A stretch of 64,000 nucleotides of DNA from Cavenderia fasciculata. Taxonomy: Eukaryota > Evosea > Eumycetozoa > Acytosteliales > Cavenderiaceae. Position 1 is the stretch's first letter. Each line of letters opens with the position of its first letter. Location: positions 930,001-994,000 of the forward strand of contig NW_004457695.1 in assembly GCF_000203815.1 (NCBI RefSeq), given 5' to 3'. Made by a program: the position numbers and the translations under genes. The notes under the pieces were generated by a model, which had not been told where the DNA came from, ran no database searches, and was given only the letters and a program-made list of their open reading frames with translations. Positions 24,622-36,210 of this stretch are shown in pieces.

Positions 24622-25796
24622 AATCAATATTATAAATCTTTTAAAATAAAATACGAATCTTAAAAAATTAAAAAAACCTCACCAAATTTTTTTTTGCCCA
24701 TGTTAACAATTTCATCAGAATATACTAATTTAAACCCAAGATAAACAAAGACAAAGGAAAAAGAAGATATTAGTTGTATTCTGAACAACTTCATGAAAAT
24801 GAGAATAAATCTTTGACCACTCAGCGATAAGAAGAAGTACACTTATTTTTTATCCTTTATTTATTTTCCAGAAATGATAAATTGCATGGCAATCGAGTAG
24901 AATCAAGGCTAATATTCGTGAATGAAGAAGGATATTTATTATCTATTTGTGATGTACAAGTGGTGGGATCGGATGATAATGATTGTTCGAGATGCTGGAG
25001 AAGCATATCGATTGATATTAATTTGATCACCTTTTTTATATCGCTTCATATAGTTTTCTGGCAAGTGTTTTTGATGGACCAAACAAAGAGTTGGAATTCG
25101 CATCAAAAACGCTTTGAACAACTAAATGAAGCAATATAAAAAAGGCGATCATTATTCTTGCCAGGAAATGTTTTATCTTGCAACCTTTTGCACTGAAACC
25201 ATCGTCGTCCCAAACTCAGACCAGTGTTAAAGTATATCCAATCGTTCACCTTCTCACCTGTGAATGTTGTACCATTAGGAAACAGGTCTTGATGTCGATC
25301 TTCAAGCCTTCTTTCGATTGAAACCATCACGATAAATCTGTTTGGTAGACGACTTGGCCAATGGAGGAGTTAAAGAGATTTCTAAAGAGAACCAAGTCAT
25401 CCAAGTCATCCAAGCCATCTGTCGAACCATCTGCCAAGTCAACAACTATCGGTCTTTTTGGTGAACCCTTTTGGATGAGGTACTTGTTGTAGAGGTACTC
25501 GTTGTAGATGTGGACGACGTTGAACTAATTACTTGAAGAGGTGAGGTGCACAACTAGGAAGAGATAGAACAGTTGGGAGAGCAGAATAACTAGGAGGGAG
25601 GATAGTACAACTAGGAGCAGATAGTACAACTAGGAAAAAAATCATTTTTTTATCTTTTAGCCTTTTTTTGATCGGATAATAATAATATAATATTTAGTTT
25701 GTATCTTCGATGGATGGATCGATGATGATTATTTTTATTTACAGAGATACATATTTACAAAGGAATGATTTAATTGTTGTTGATAATATAATATTA
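24622..25796. other. Spacer holding a decayed gene
   Basis: Most of this stretch on the minus strand is a degenerate gene described separately (24857-25560). The flanks are AT-rich. A repeated ACAACTAGGA-type word occurs several times between 25545 and 25640 (ACAACTAGGAAGAG, ATAACTAGGAGGG, ACAACTAGGAGCAG, ACAACTAGGAAAAA). Confidence 0.5.
24857..25560 (-). pseudogene. Decayed gene with a DEP-like stretch
   Basis: On the minus strand, protein-like segments follow one another in changing frames. First comes a Ser/Thr-rich piece (25550-25490). Next is a piece with SPKRPIVVDLADGSTDGLDD and NLFNSSIGQVVYQTDLS. Then comes RRLEDRHQDLFPNGTTFTGE followed by KVNDWIYFNTGLSLG. After that is FGPSKTLARKLYEAI, and last KVIKLISIDMLLQHLEQSL running to a stop at 24857. 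The FxNGTTFTGExVxDW pattern resembles a DEP domain. At least three frame changes and no in-frame start make this look like a host pseudogene. Unseen tiny introns are a less likely alternative. Confidence 0.5.
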
Positions 25797-25814
25797 TTAT
25801 TTTACTATTTCATC

Positions 25815-25879
<65 letters not shown>

Positions 25880-26644
25880 CAAGTAATAATTCACCAGCCT
25901 TGTCATTTAATACTGGTTCCAAGAATGTTTTTAATTTATCAAATGAATTCAATTGTTCAGGATGGTAACACTCTGAATTGAATATACTATATTCACATTG
26001 AATTTGATTTTTGTTGTTATTGTTGTTGTCTATACTATTATTGTTATCATTATCATTCATTTTCATATTTTTGATTGCAAACCAATGCCTAGAGTTCCAT
26101 AATCCAAGAAACTTTGTTGTTTTTGTATTTACAATCAATCCATATATTTCATTAAAATTAATATTATCAATTGCTAAATAATAATAAGTTAGTGATTTGA
26201 TTTGATTTGGTATGTTGACAAACTTTTGTATTTGATGATATCATACGTAATCTTTTATCAAACCATTTAACTTCATATCCTAATCTACCCAATGCTACAA
26301 CCAATACATTTGCATCATAATTTCCCCATCCACTAATAGTTGAATGAATCAGATTAGTTATTCATTCATTCATTCTCTTTTTGTTGATTAGTTAACTAAC
26401 ATACAAAACACTTTTATGTGGATTAATCAGTCTACCTGAAACATCTATTTCATATGATATACTATCTAAATCACTTTGTGTATATGCTTTACGTTGTAAC
26501 TGTAGAAAACAATGATTAGAAAGAAGAAGTAAACTACTCTTACTATTATTCTCTCTTTTTACATACAAGATTATTAATAGTATGAAGTCCACATAATTTT
26601 AACTTTTGTCTTTCAAAGTATACTTGATTTGATGATGATGACAT
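25797..26644 (-). CDS. Josephin-domain deubiquitinase with polyAsn tail
   Basis: Four exons fit in phase: 26644-26567, 26499-26405, 26332-26247, 26173-25797, giving 211 residues. The protein begins with the Josephin core QVYFERQKLKLCGLHTINNL, with the catalytic Cys at about residue 18. NPHKSVFGWGNYDANVL then aligns with the JOSD1/2 block NPHRS-x-GTGNYDVNV. The catalytic His is in NSRHWFAIK (about 116), and the third residue is probably the Asn of FNSECYHPEQL, as in ataxin-3 (Asn) rather than JOSD2 (Asp). The C-terminus is a run of about 21 Asn then TDEIVK. Josephins cleave ubiquitin chains. The gene is divergent from the Sec20-like SNARE gene over 221 bp. Confidence 0.88.
25817..25876 (-). 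repeat. ATT/AAT trinucleotide run encoding polyAsn
   Basis: About 20 uninterrupted ATT units on the plus strand read as Asn codons in the Josephin gene, just before its stop codon. Confidence 0.92.
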
Positions 26645-26865
26645 ATATAGGTCTATATTATATATATATTTAATTTATTTATTTCTTTTAAAATTTTAAG
26701 TGTAAAATGAAAATGAAACATGTGATGAACTTGGATGGAAGGTGAGTCATTGGAGAAACATTCATACACCTCACGTGTTACCCATTTCATTCTCTTTGAG
26801 ATCATATCTATAGCTATATATTATATCTATTTATATTTATATTTATATGTATAAATTAGTCTTCG

Positions 26866-27742
26866 ATGAAAACAACATTTAAACAAATAAACTCTATAGA
26901 GTATCAAATTAGAAATGATATAGCAACACTTTCAAATTCAAAGTCAATCGTTGATATTCAGACACTACATCAATCAATTAAAACAAACTTGGATAGACTT
27001 AAACAGGCTATCAAGGATGCATCAACAAAGATCTATGAAAAGAGTACAAAATCACCAAAACTTAAACAATATGAAAAAGAATTATCATATCATAAAGAAG
27101 AATATAATAAGTATGTTTTGATTATTATTATTATGACTTTTAATTATAATTAATTAATGTTTGTTTGTTTTAATATCTAGTTTAATGGTATTACAAAGAA
27201 AATTGAATCTTCAAGTAACTGTAAACCTACAAGAAAAATATAAACAAGAGAGAAGAGAATTATTGTCTGGTGGATCTACCAATCTTCTTGGTCAATCATC
27301 TCGATTTCAAAATGGAACCAAAGAGGATATTATAAAATCATCAATGAATATAACAGAATCTCTAAGGAGAACTAGAACTTTTATGAATTCTCAAGTTACT
27401 AGAAGTTCTCAAATTATGGATGAACTTGGTAAGTAAAGAAGAATATAGAGAAAGATGTTATTATTCATTTGAAATATTGACATTTTATTATGTTTCTTTC
27501 TAGATGACGCATCAAAAGTATTGGATAAAACACTTAATCAACAAAAAGAATATGGATCAAAAACAATGGAAGCAAAGAGTCTTTTGACCAATTTAAAACG
27601 AAGAGATAGGACTGATAAACTATTAATTTGTTTTGGTTTATTGTTATTCTTATTGGTTGTAGTTTACATTTTGAAAAAGAGATTTGGAAATAGAATATTT
27701 AGTATTTTGGTTGCTTCTGCTCCTCCAGAAATGTCCAACTAA
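26866..27742 (+). CDS. sec20: Sec20/BNIP1-type SNARE
   Basis: Three exons, 26866-27110, 27181-27428 and 27504-27742, give 243 residues. The N-terminal half is helical. The Sec20 domain shows RRELLSGG, then SSMNITESLRRTRTFMNSQV with the family's SxxITExLRRxRxxM pattern, a SNARE-like heptad helix (ASKVLDKTLNQQ) and the YGSKTMEAKSLLTNLKRRD block. One C-terminal TM segment follows (LLICFGLLLFLLVVVYIL-KKR). Sec20 is an ER SNARE for retrograde Golgi-to-ER transport. A short lumenal tail ends PPEMSN, with no HDEL-type signal. Confidence 0.85.
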
Positions 27743-27964
27743 AAAAATGAATGAATGAATGAATAAATTCATTTGTATTATTATCGTAATCAATTTAAGT
27801 GGATGGTAACTCAATTGGAAATGGAATATTATATTATATATTATAGATTTTAGGGGTTTATAGGATTTTCGATACAAAGTTTATTTTATTGTAAAGATTG
27901 GGAAAAAACAATAATTAATTAATTATCTTATTTAGTGTTAGAGTCTAGGTAGTATACCGTCACT

Positions 27965-28878
27965 TTAAATGAGTCTAGAGGCGATGAGGGACTTGGTGCA
28001 GTTACACTTGTTTCCTTGGCAGGTCTTGGCGGCGAAACCAGATCCAGATCCAGATCCAGAACCTGAACCTGATCCAGATGAACCTGAACCTGAACCTGAA
28101 CCGGAACCACTGGAAGCAGAGGCTGAACCAGAAGCAGAGGTAGCAGAGGTAGCAGAGGTGCCAGAGGCAGAGGTGGCAGAGGTGGATGAGGTAGCTGAAG
28201 TGGCAGAGGTAGCAGAGGTGGCTGAAGTGGCAGAGGTAGCAGAGGTGGTGGCAGAGGTGGCAGAGGTAGCAGAGGTGATTGGTGAACCTGATTGTGAACC
28301 TGATTGCGAACCTGATTGGGAACCTGATTGCGAACCTGATTGCGAACCTGATTGGGAACCTGATTGGGATGAACCAGAGGTAGATGGACCAGATGAAGAG
28401 GAAGATTTGCCAGAGGATGAAGACTTTCCAGAGGTGGAAGACTTACCAGAGGTGGAAGACTTGCCAGAGGTTGATGGACCAGTTGAAGAGGAAGAGGTAG
28501 AGGCAGAGCAAGCAATGGTTTGGTTGTTTGGACAGGAACATTGGCAAGTAGCAACGTTGCATGGAACTTGTAATGGAGCAGCCAATACTTCAGAATCAGC
28601 CAAAGCTTGACATTCAGTATGACATTCTTGTGAGCTAAAAGATACATAGATAGAAATAAAAAAAAGTGATCGATTAGTAATGTTTTTTTTCAATCACTGT
28701 CACGTGTGCGTGGTCAACAACAACAATATATATATATATCAACATACTTGTGAACAGAGATCAATCTTTCTTCACCATGTGAAAAGAGACAAGCACAGTT
28801 CTTCTTGGTGGTGGCATCAACAAAAGTTGAGAGAGCGAAAATTGCAAACAAGGCAACGATTAAAAGTTTGATATTCAT
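27965..28878 (-). CDS. Secreted Cys-containing protein with Ser/Gly/Ala-rich repeats
   Basis: Two exons, 28878-28748 and 28634-27965, joined by a GTATGT...TTTTAG intron, give 266 residues. The signal peptide is MNIKLLIVALFAIFALSTF. A Cys-rich N-terminal part follows (NCACLF, ECHTECQ, CNVATCQCSCP). Next come low-complexity arrays: about five SSTSGK-type units, seven GSQS units, many SATSA units, then a pure GSGSG tract. A short Cys-bearing end (CQGNKCNC) closes the protein. The layout resembles dictyostelid extracellular matrix, sheath or spore-coat proteins with repetitive linkers, but no binding domain is recognised. Both flanking Cys clusters could be disulfide-bonded. Repeat number is likely to vary between strains. 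Confidence 0.8.
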
Positions 28879-29678
28879 TTTTTTTGGGAATATATGTATA
28901 TATATATGTATGTGTTTAGTTAGCTGTATAAATTAAAAGTGAAGTTGAACTATTTATAATATAAAGGTGCTTGATGAAATTGAAAGAAAAAGAAATAGAG
29001 GGAGAGAAAGAAAATGAACGAGAATATCGCAAAAACAAGTTGAAGGAAACTTCCTCATGGATATTATTTTTGCAACCTCCCAAGTAATCTGTTATTTTTC
29101 GTGTTTCCGATCGGTCTGACCTCATAGCTCGGCCCCATTTTTTCAAACCCACCCTCAAAATATAGTAGTGGCAAAATCAATCAGGTATCAAACTCACAGT
29201 TTGTCGCTGGGGCGGGACGAAAGCATGTGTGACGTTTATGAAGATGTAAAACATCAACTCCATCAGATCATTAATTAATTTCAACAACAATAGGATCGAC
29301 TTGATAAAAAGGGGTCTCGAGGACAACACAACCAGGTCCGTAAAGAGGAGGGGGAGGAGGTCGGAGAGAGGGATATTATTTTAATTCAAATCAAATGAAG
29401 TGAGTAATTGATTTTATTTGTGGTAACTGTTATTATTTAAATGTTAAATCAATGGTTTGGTAGTGGGTCAGTTGCAGTTGTTGTAGTTAGATAAGTCGGG
29501 TCGATGTTTTGTTGTTGGGTAAAAGTTTAGAGGGAGAGGGATGAGGAGGATTGGGAGGAGGGGGGGTTGTTGGAAAAATATTAGAAAATGTATTGAATTG
29601 ATTAATTAATTAATTATTATTATTTGTTTTGTTATTATTATTATTATTTGTTTGTTTGTTGTTTAAAAATTATTAAAA
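28879..29678. other. Intergenic spacer
   Basis: The 800 bp lie between two minus-strand genes and should include the promoter of the secreted repeat protein gene. A slightly GC-richer stretch (29090-29360) and G-rich tracts near 29340 and 29560 stand out. No coding frame or RNA gene was recognised. Confidence 0.5.
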
Positions 29679-32628
29679 TTAAAAGATATCATCTAAAGCA
29701 AGGCAGGCTTGTTTGTAACGAAGTTCACGGGAAAGATAATCGTCGGAAATGTCTTCATAGAAATCTGTAAGTTTCTGTAGGATGGTGGTTTGGAAACAGG
29801 TAAAGTATTCGTCAAACTCTACGAGGATGGTGGCGGAAAAGTAGTATCCATTCTTCTTTTTAAAGACGCATGGGCGTTGGAACCGTTGAATGCCTTTCAT
29901 GATAGCTTCCATGGCATAACGGTTGGTGAATGGAATGATTTGATGGTGGACTACTTCGTCCCATATAGAGCGGGCGTCATTAAACTCGGTGACAGAGTTG
30001 TATCCTAATAATTTACAGAATGGTTGATTGATTTCGACGACTTTTCGATCTGGCAGTCCCCACTTTGCCCTTGGTGTATATTGTTTTATCTAAAAGTAAG
30101 TAAAAAGTAAAAAAATAAAGTAAAAAGTAAAGATGGAAAAGTAAAGGAAAAAAAAAAAAAAAAATAGAGAATGGAAAAATAGAAAATGATTTTGATATAA
30201 ATATATAGTGAAAGGATTAACGGGCGGGATATTAATAAAATATTCTTTTCATTGGAAAGAGAATGTTTACCGACTCTAAGCAAGGTAACCAAAGATTGCC
30301 TGGGATGATATGGTTCTTTGGGGCATCGTAGAGGGGTCTCTCGATTTGTTGGTGCATCAGTTGTTGGAGCGACTGGTTCACTTGCAATTGCTGTTGTTGT
30401 TGGGGTGACAGGGGAAAGTGGAGGAACTTGGTGATAACGTCCAATGATTGATGAATCTTTTTCAATTCACTAACTAATAGATCTGGTTGGATGGTATGTA
30501 CAGTATTGTTGTTATTGTTGTTAGAGGTGATAATGTTATTGTTGCTGTTTTGGAGTTTGGTCAATGCGTTGTGTTGTTGTTTGTAAGCAAATAATAAATC
30601 ACCAAGTTGTGGTTGTTGTTGTTGTTGTTGTTGTGGTGAATCTGGACATGATGATGGGTTTGATCCATATCCATTATTATTATTATTGTTGTTGTTATTA
30701 CCGTTACCGAGTAATAAGGGTTGTTGGGATTGTTGAGGAACTCCATCAATTGAAAATGGACTTTTTGAACAATATCCAAATGGAGCAGATGATGTTGACG
30801 ATCCAACTGCAATTGGCTCTTGGAATGCAGATGCAGTACCAACAATGGTTGAGAGATTGATTAAAACATTCTCAAATGCTTGTTGGATATTTGATAATAC
30901 TGGTTTGTTGGACGGCGACGATGATGAGCTGCCATCCTCTTGTTTAATTGGCTTGTCAGATGACATTTGTTGGGGAGACGATGGACTACCAACAACCTCA
31001 TTAACAACATTGGTAAACGATCCAAGTTGTGGTTGATGTTGATGATGATGGAGGTGTGGTGATCCTGGAGAGGACGAGTGGTCAGGTGACGAAGCAGATG
31101 CGAGGATATGTTGGGTTGGAGTGGAGAAGGTGGACGATGGAGAGGATGGCATGGTTAGGTTGGCGAGCATGAGTGGCGATGGTGGATTCATGACACAGCT
31201 GTTTTGGAACATTGAAAGGTCTTGGTGTGACGATGGAACTAATGGTGGGGGCGATGGATCAGATAATTCCAATGGCTTGGCAAGCATAGATTCAATATCA
31301 ATGTTGTGTTGTTGTTGTTGGTTATTAAATACAGATGATGCAATAAATAGGTTGTTGTTCTGTGACAATCCAATACCATTTGAACCAGCAGCAACCGAGT
31401 TGGACGAGTTAGAGTTGGCTGGTACAACATTATCAACAATATTCACAGTTGGATCCTCAATAGCAGACATGAGAGATGACGACGAGACCGATTGACAGGC
31501 CAAGTTGTTAATCTGTTGCAACTGTTGTTGTTGTTGATTAGCAGTGAAACGATACATTGGAACATGTTGGTTGTTGTTGTTAATGATTGGACTATTGTTT
31601 TGTTGTTGTTGTTGGAGGATCTGATTGTTTAATTGTTGAAGTTGGTGGTATTGTTGTTGTTGTTGTTTGATTTGGTGATAATGTTGGATTTGTTGTTGAA
31701 GGTGGGGATTGTTTTTGATGGTATTTACAAGATTACTAATATCCTGTTGATGATTGCCAGTGTAACGTGGGGATGGTGGTGATTGTGGTGGTGAAAGGTT
31801 ATTGGTTGATGAGTTGAGTTGTTGTTGTTGTTGTTGAGCAGCCTGTTGTTGTTGTTGTTGGGCTTGTTGTTGTTTTTGTTGTAATAATTGTAATGGTGTT
31901 GTTGAAGTTGACGTGAGATTTGATCGCTTAGTAATGACGATTGGTGTTGTTGTTGAGGTGAGTGTTGTTGTTGAGGAGTCAATGGTTGTTGTTGGTGTTG
32001 TTGATGTTGATGTTGTTGTTGATGAATTTGATGTTGATGCTGTTTGGTGCTTTTCTTGGAGTTTGCGGCAACTACTACGGGGGTGGTGTTGGAGGAGGAG
32101 GATGGGGGAGGATGGAGAGGTAGAGGCAGCAAGGGTAGAGACACCATTACCGTCTTGGCCAGCGATGATGACTGGCAAAGAGGTCTCCTTTTTAGCACGC
32201 TTGTTTACGACCTTGGTCTTGCGGGGCACGTCATGGCACTTGTCTTCGATTCCGTGCTTGGTGCAACGGGTGCATGGGCGTTGTTGGTCACAGGCAACCT
32301 TGGACTGGCGACAGTTGACACAGGCACGCTTGGCACGCTTCTTGGTGGTGGCTGCGCACACCGAATCGTCGCACGAAGACGATGGGGCGGCCGACACGCA
32401 GAGAGCAGCTGCTGTTGGGTTGGGCATCTCGCCACTCGAGTTGACAGAGGGGGTGGTCATGGAGAGACACGACGATGGGATCGAGGTGGTCTCTAAGACG
32501 CCCAGGCCAAGAAGATTGGGAGAGGACAAGGGAGACATTCCGTTTTGGAGAAATTGTTGATCAATTAAAGTGATTGGATTTGAAATCATTGATTGACTCA
32601 GATAGTTGTTGATGTTGTTTGAGTTCAT
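29679..32628 (-). CDS. Zn2Cys6 - PAS transcription factor
   Basis: Two exons, 32628-30271 and 30089-29679, give 922 residues. The binuclear zinc cluster is complete: C-x2-C-x6-C-x5-C-x2-C-x8-C at residues 103-131 (RACVNCRQSKVACDQQRPCT...), followed by a basic stretch (PRKTKVVNKRAKK). The long middle is rich in Gln, Ser and Asn with His-Gln tracts, as expected of a disordered activation region. The C-terminal exon encodes a PAS-like domain (LPDRKVVEINQPFCKLLGYN... to FKKKNGYYFSATILVEFDEY). The same order, zinc cluster then PAS, is known from fungal AcuK/AcuM/Ert1-type regulators of gluconeogenesis. Whether function is shared is unknown. The protein is nuclear by inference. About 3.6 kb of non-coding DNA lies upstream. 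Confidence 0.88.
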
Positions 32629-35600
32629 TTTTTTTGAAAAAAGAAGTGGATTAAATGATTGATTGATTAATTAATTAAATTGATTGATTGGTGGGACGGG
32701 TCGAAACAGCTTAGTTGGGTTGTTGGGATCGTCAGCGATGTGATGGTAAGAGGTAGGTAGTATGGTTAAAGGGTTTGGCAATTTTCAAAGGATATTTTGA
32801 AAGGGTGGTGGATTATCGACTTAATTTTTGATTGAAGTTAAAAAAAAAAAAATGGTTGTAGTTGGAAATATATATATATTTTGGAAATGTGCAATTAGTG
32901 AATAGCAACCCGTACGATATGTATGTGTTACTATTTGAAATTGATATGAAATGATTATTTACGAATTTATAATTATTATTATTGTTGTTGTTGATTATTT
33001 TTAGTTGTTGTTAGTAGTTGGATTGTTGATTGTTGTAATTGAATGATACTGATTATTATAAATTCGGTGGGATGAAGAATATATAAGAAAAGAAAGGTTT
33101 CTTTAATTAAATAACTTATCTTTTGTACGAGAGAGAAAGAAAAAAAGAGAACTCGATGGCAATGATTTCCTTGATGAGGCTAATTAACATTAAAACTTCT
33201 TCCAAGGAAAAAGTTGTTAATGTCCGGTATACAAGGAATTGAAAGTGGTATGGTTGTTGTTGTTGTTGTTGTTATTGACTGTTATTTTAACGATTGTAAT
33301 TGTTTTAAATAACAAGTATTTATAGATAGTTGTTATAATTGTTGTAGTAGTAATAGGATTGTTGATGAATCACTTTTGTTTGTTGTGTTGTAAAAAAAAA
33401 AAAGAAAAAAATAAATAAATCTTATTTTTTTCTTTTTTTAAATAATCTTAAAAGATAACTAGTAGTTGATGATGATGATGATGTAAAAACACTGTGGTGG
33501 TCGTGTTGATGATGACGATAATGATCGATTGATGTTGAAAATTAATCGATTTTAGTTAGGTATCTATCTATCTGGATGATGGGTGTTATATTTATATATA
33601 CTACTACAAGTAGAGGTATGTATGTGTATATACACAATCTTTGATGGATGAAATATTATTAAAAAAAAGGTGTGAGGCTGGGTTGGATAGAGGAGAGGGC
33701 GAACGAAAACACAAAGGTGTAGATAGCTAAAATTTAAAAAAATATTTTGGTGATGAACACAGCAATGATGGAGAACTCGCGCGTCAAAGCACTTGTTGTT
33801 TTTTGTACAGCTCTAAAGTGATCGAGGGGTGGCCTTTTTGGGTTTTGCGTCAAGAAAAGGTGGACACAGGGCGGGGGCAGGATCAAGATTTTTTTTTTTG
33901 AAAACGAAAAAAAAAAAGGGAGCCGAAGTTTCGACAAGGAAAGGTATGGGCCAAAATAAGAGATGAAGGAGGCAGATGGGAAGGGGAGAGGATATTTCGA
34001 AAAGACACGCATAGCGCAAATATTAGAGTTTTAAGGATAAAAAAAAAAAAGAAAAAAGAAATAGATGATGATAGGGAGACAGGGATAGGCAAAAGATGAG
34101 AAGGAGTGTTAATAGGCGTGGTCAATCTAATAATACTATTGGCTACCTCTGTTCTCCGAGTCGCTCATCGTTCCGATGTACATACCTTGATTAGGGTTTT
34201 CCTATGATCAGCAGAGGAGGTAGATAACAAACTCTTCCTTGGGCAACAATTGTCGTGATGAGATTATTATTTATTTATTTGAATTGTCTATTATTATTAT
34301 TATTTGTTTGTGAAGGCTAGGATTGTAAATTATTATTATGAAGATGTTGTTATTATAATAAGATTTACAAGAGATGGTTGTTTGGTTGTTGTTGGTTGTT
34401 GAAAAATGTACAAATTAATTAATAATTAAATAGATAAATAAATAATCTTTTTTGGTTGGTTGTTGTTGTTTGTTGTTTGAGAGGAGGAGAATGATATGAT
34501 ACAGATATACAAAAAAATAGAGGTGTTGTTGACAACAATAAGCAAAAAATACTTATATCTATTTATTATTAGAGTGTGAAAGTAATAATAAATGTTGATG
34601 AAGTAAAAAGGAAATTGAAGAACAACCACTGCTTTTGATATTGAGGGCTTCCACAAACAATCAAACAATCCCAAATCAACAATGCACACACATTGATTTA
34701 ATTGAAGGGATTTTTTCAACTGTTGAATACCCGTACAAATATCTGACTTTTTGAATCTAACAGTGTATCAGAGGAGTGTGGGTAACAAAACACTTGCCCT
34801 GTCTGTTGACCATTGGAAAGAATGGCTTGTTGTAACCTTACTTTTATTTCCGATTACTTTTAGTTCATCTTTGGGTTGGGCAACACCTCTTTTGACCGAT
34901 CCATTGAAAGATGAAACAAAAACAACAGACAGGTGTACCTTGGCCCCAATAATAAATTACTATTTTTTGCCTCCCCATTCCCTCTATCCATGCACCCCTC
35001 TTCTTTTTTTTCTGCAACTGTTTGACCTCCCATACAAACCATGAGATGGTCTAATCTTAATCAATCATCATTGACAATGGTCTCTCAATTGTGTTGTAAG
35101 TGTGTACAATCAAAATGATTAAAATACAGACAGACAGACAGAACCTTGTTCGTTCCATCATTCCACATTCTGTTCCATTCAATATTGTGAGCATAGTTTT
35201 TGATTGTCAGGATGAGAATATTTCTATTTCTACCAGGTATAGTATCCTAGGTACAGTATATTGCTAACCATATGGCTATAGTTTACCAAAAAGATAGGTC
35301 AAGAGGTTACTCCGATGATCCCTACGACAAGGGAAGGAATTTGATTTTAAAGATTGGGAAATGAGAATGACCAAGAAAAAGAAAAAGAAAAAGAAAAATA
35401 CATCGGGAGTAGATTCCATTCATATTAAGACTTCCGAAATTTACTTGCCGCATATTCAATGTTGCAAAGAAAGTAGTAAAAAAAAAGATATTTTTTGATT
35501 TGTGACAGAAATTCGGAATGCAAAGAAAGGAGCCGGTACGTATATCTAGGGATACGATGTCGCATGTTTCAATTCGCAATGGTGTTGGTTGATAGGATAG

Positions 35601-36210
35601 TGAGGTCTCTATCCTTGGATCACAAGCCCTAAACAGCCCTTCTATGGACATAGTCGCGAGTGATTGTTGTTGTTGTTGAAGAAACACAAGATATTGATAT
35701 TTTGTTTTTTTTTACCTTGCGGTAAGTAATAATGATAATCATAATAAACCACTTGAAGATATTTCTACAGGGTTACAAGGGTCTCCCCCTTCGCCCCCAC
35801 ACAAACAAACAAACAAGATTGTTGGGGCTCTCTTGACCTAATTTCCAATGATCACACACATGCAACAAACAATTTATTTGGGTTTGGGTTTTTCTTTGCA
35901 TTGGCTTTGTTGAATCAATGTGGAAGAAACAAAGAGAGATTCTCGTACTCCTAGTTCCCTTTATGGTTATGTATCATTTCATTGGACAATGCATTAGCAT
36001 TACATTATCTTCTCCTTTCATCTCTTGGTTTTATATAATATTATATTAAAGTTCTACCACTTTTATTATTAAAATTGTGATAGAATGAGGCAGTGCAGTA
36101 TTATTGGTGTTGGTGAATCTCTTACCATTCCTAAGGATTGATGGGTTAAAAGTAGCAAAAGTAGTGTAGTAGGTAATAATAAGGTAATAGTGGTTGTTTG
36201 GTCGGTGGGA
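32629..36210. promoter_or_regulatory. Long non-coding region upstream of the Zn2Cys6-PAS gene
   Basis: The 3.6 kb are without a supported gene, far longer than the other spacers here. They contain GTT/GAT repeats, purine- and pyrimidine-rich stretches, a GATGAT tract near 33470, and a possible hairpin RNA at 34143-34223. Long upstream regions in dictyostelids often belong to developmentally controlled genes, so this is probably an extended control region. An unseen non-coding RNA gene is possible. Open frames at 33734-34125, 34751-35044 and 35322-35687 were judged non-coding. Confidence 0.45.
34143..34223. other. Possible structured RNA (end-pairing hairpin)
   Basis: CTACCTCTG (34143-34151) can pair with CAGAGGAGGTAG (34212-34223) around a two-base bulge, closing a segment of about 80 nt that is much less AT-rich than its surroundings. 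Such a closing stem is seen in several small RNA classes, but no class-defining motif was recognised. It lies in a long gene-free stretch. Confidence 0.25.

Noticed and set aside
27969-28610. 213-codon Glu/Val/Asp-rich ORF on the plus strand
   Set aside because: It is the exact antisense of the Ser/Gly/Ala repeat exon; the open frame is a by-product of the short repeats, and the minus-strand gene has a signal peptide and splice sites.
31913-32560. 215-codon plus-strand ORF opposite the Zn2Cys6 region
   Set aside because: The minus strand encodes the complete zinc cluster in a 2.4-kb exon; the plus frame shows no recognisable domain.
33734-34125. Overlapping minus-strand ORFs of 68-92 codons
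   Set aside because: They are rich in Phe/Ser/Pro from purine tracts, lack leader context or splice partners, and show no domain.
34751-35044. 97-codon plus-strand ORF
   Set aside because: It lacks a good start context and its composition drifts into pyrimidine-rich spacer; no recognisable domain.
35322-35687. 121-codon minus-strand ORF
   Set aside because: Composition follows A/T homopolymers and a GAAAAA repeat; no motif and no neighbouring exon.
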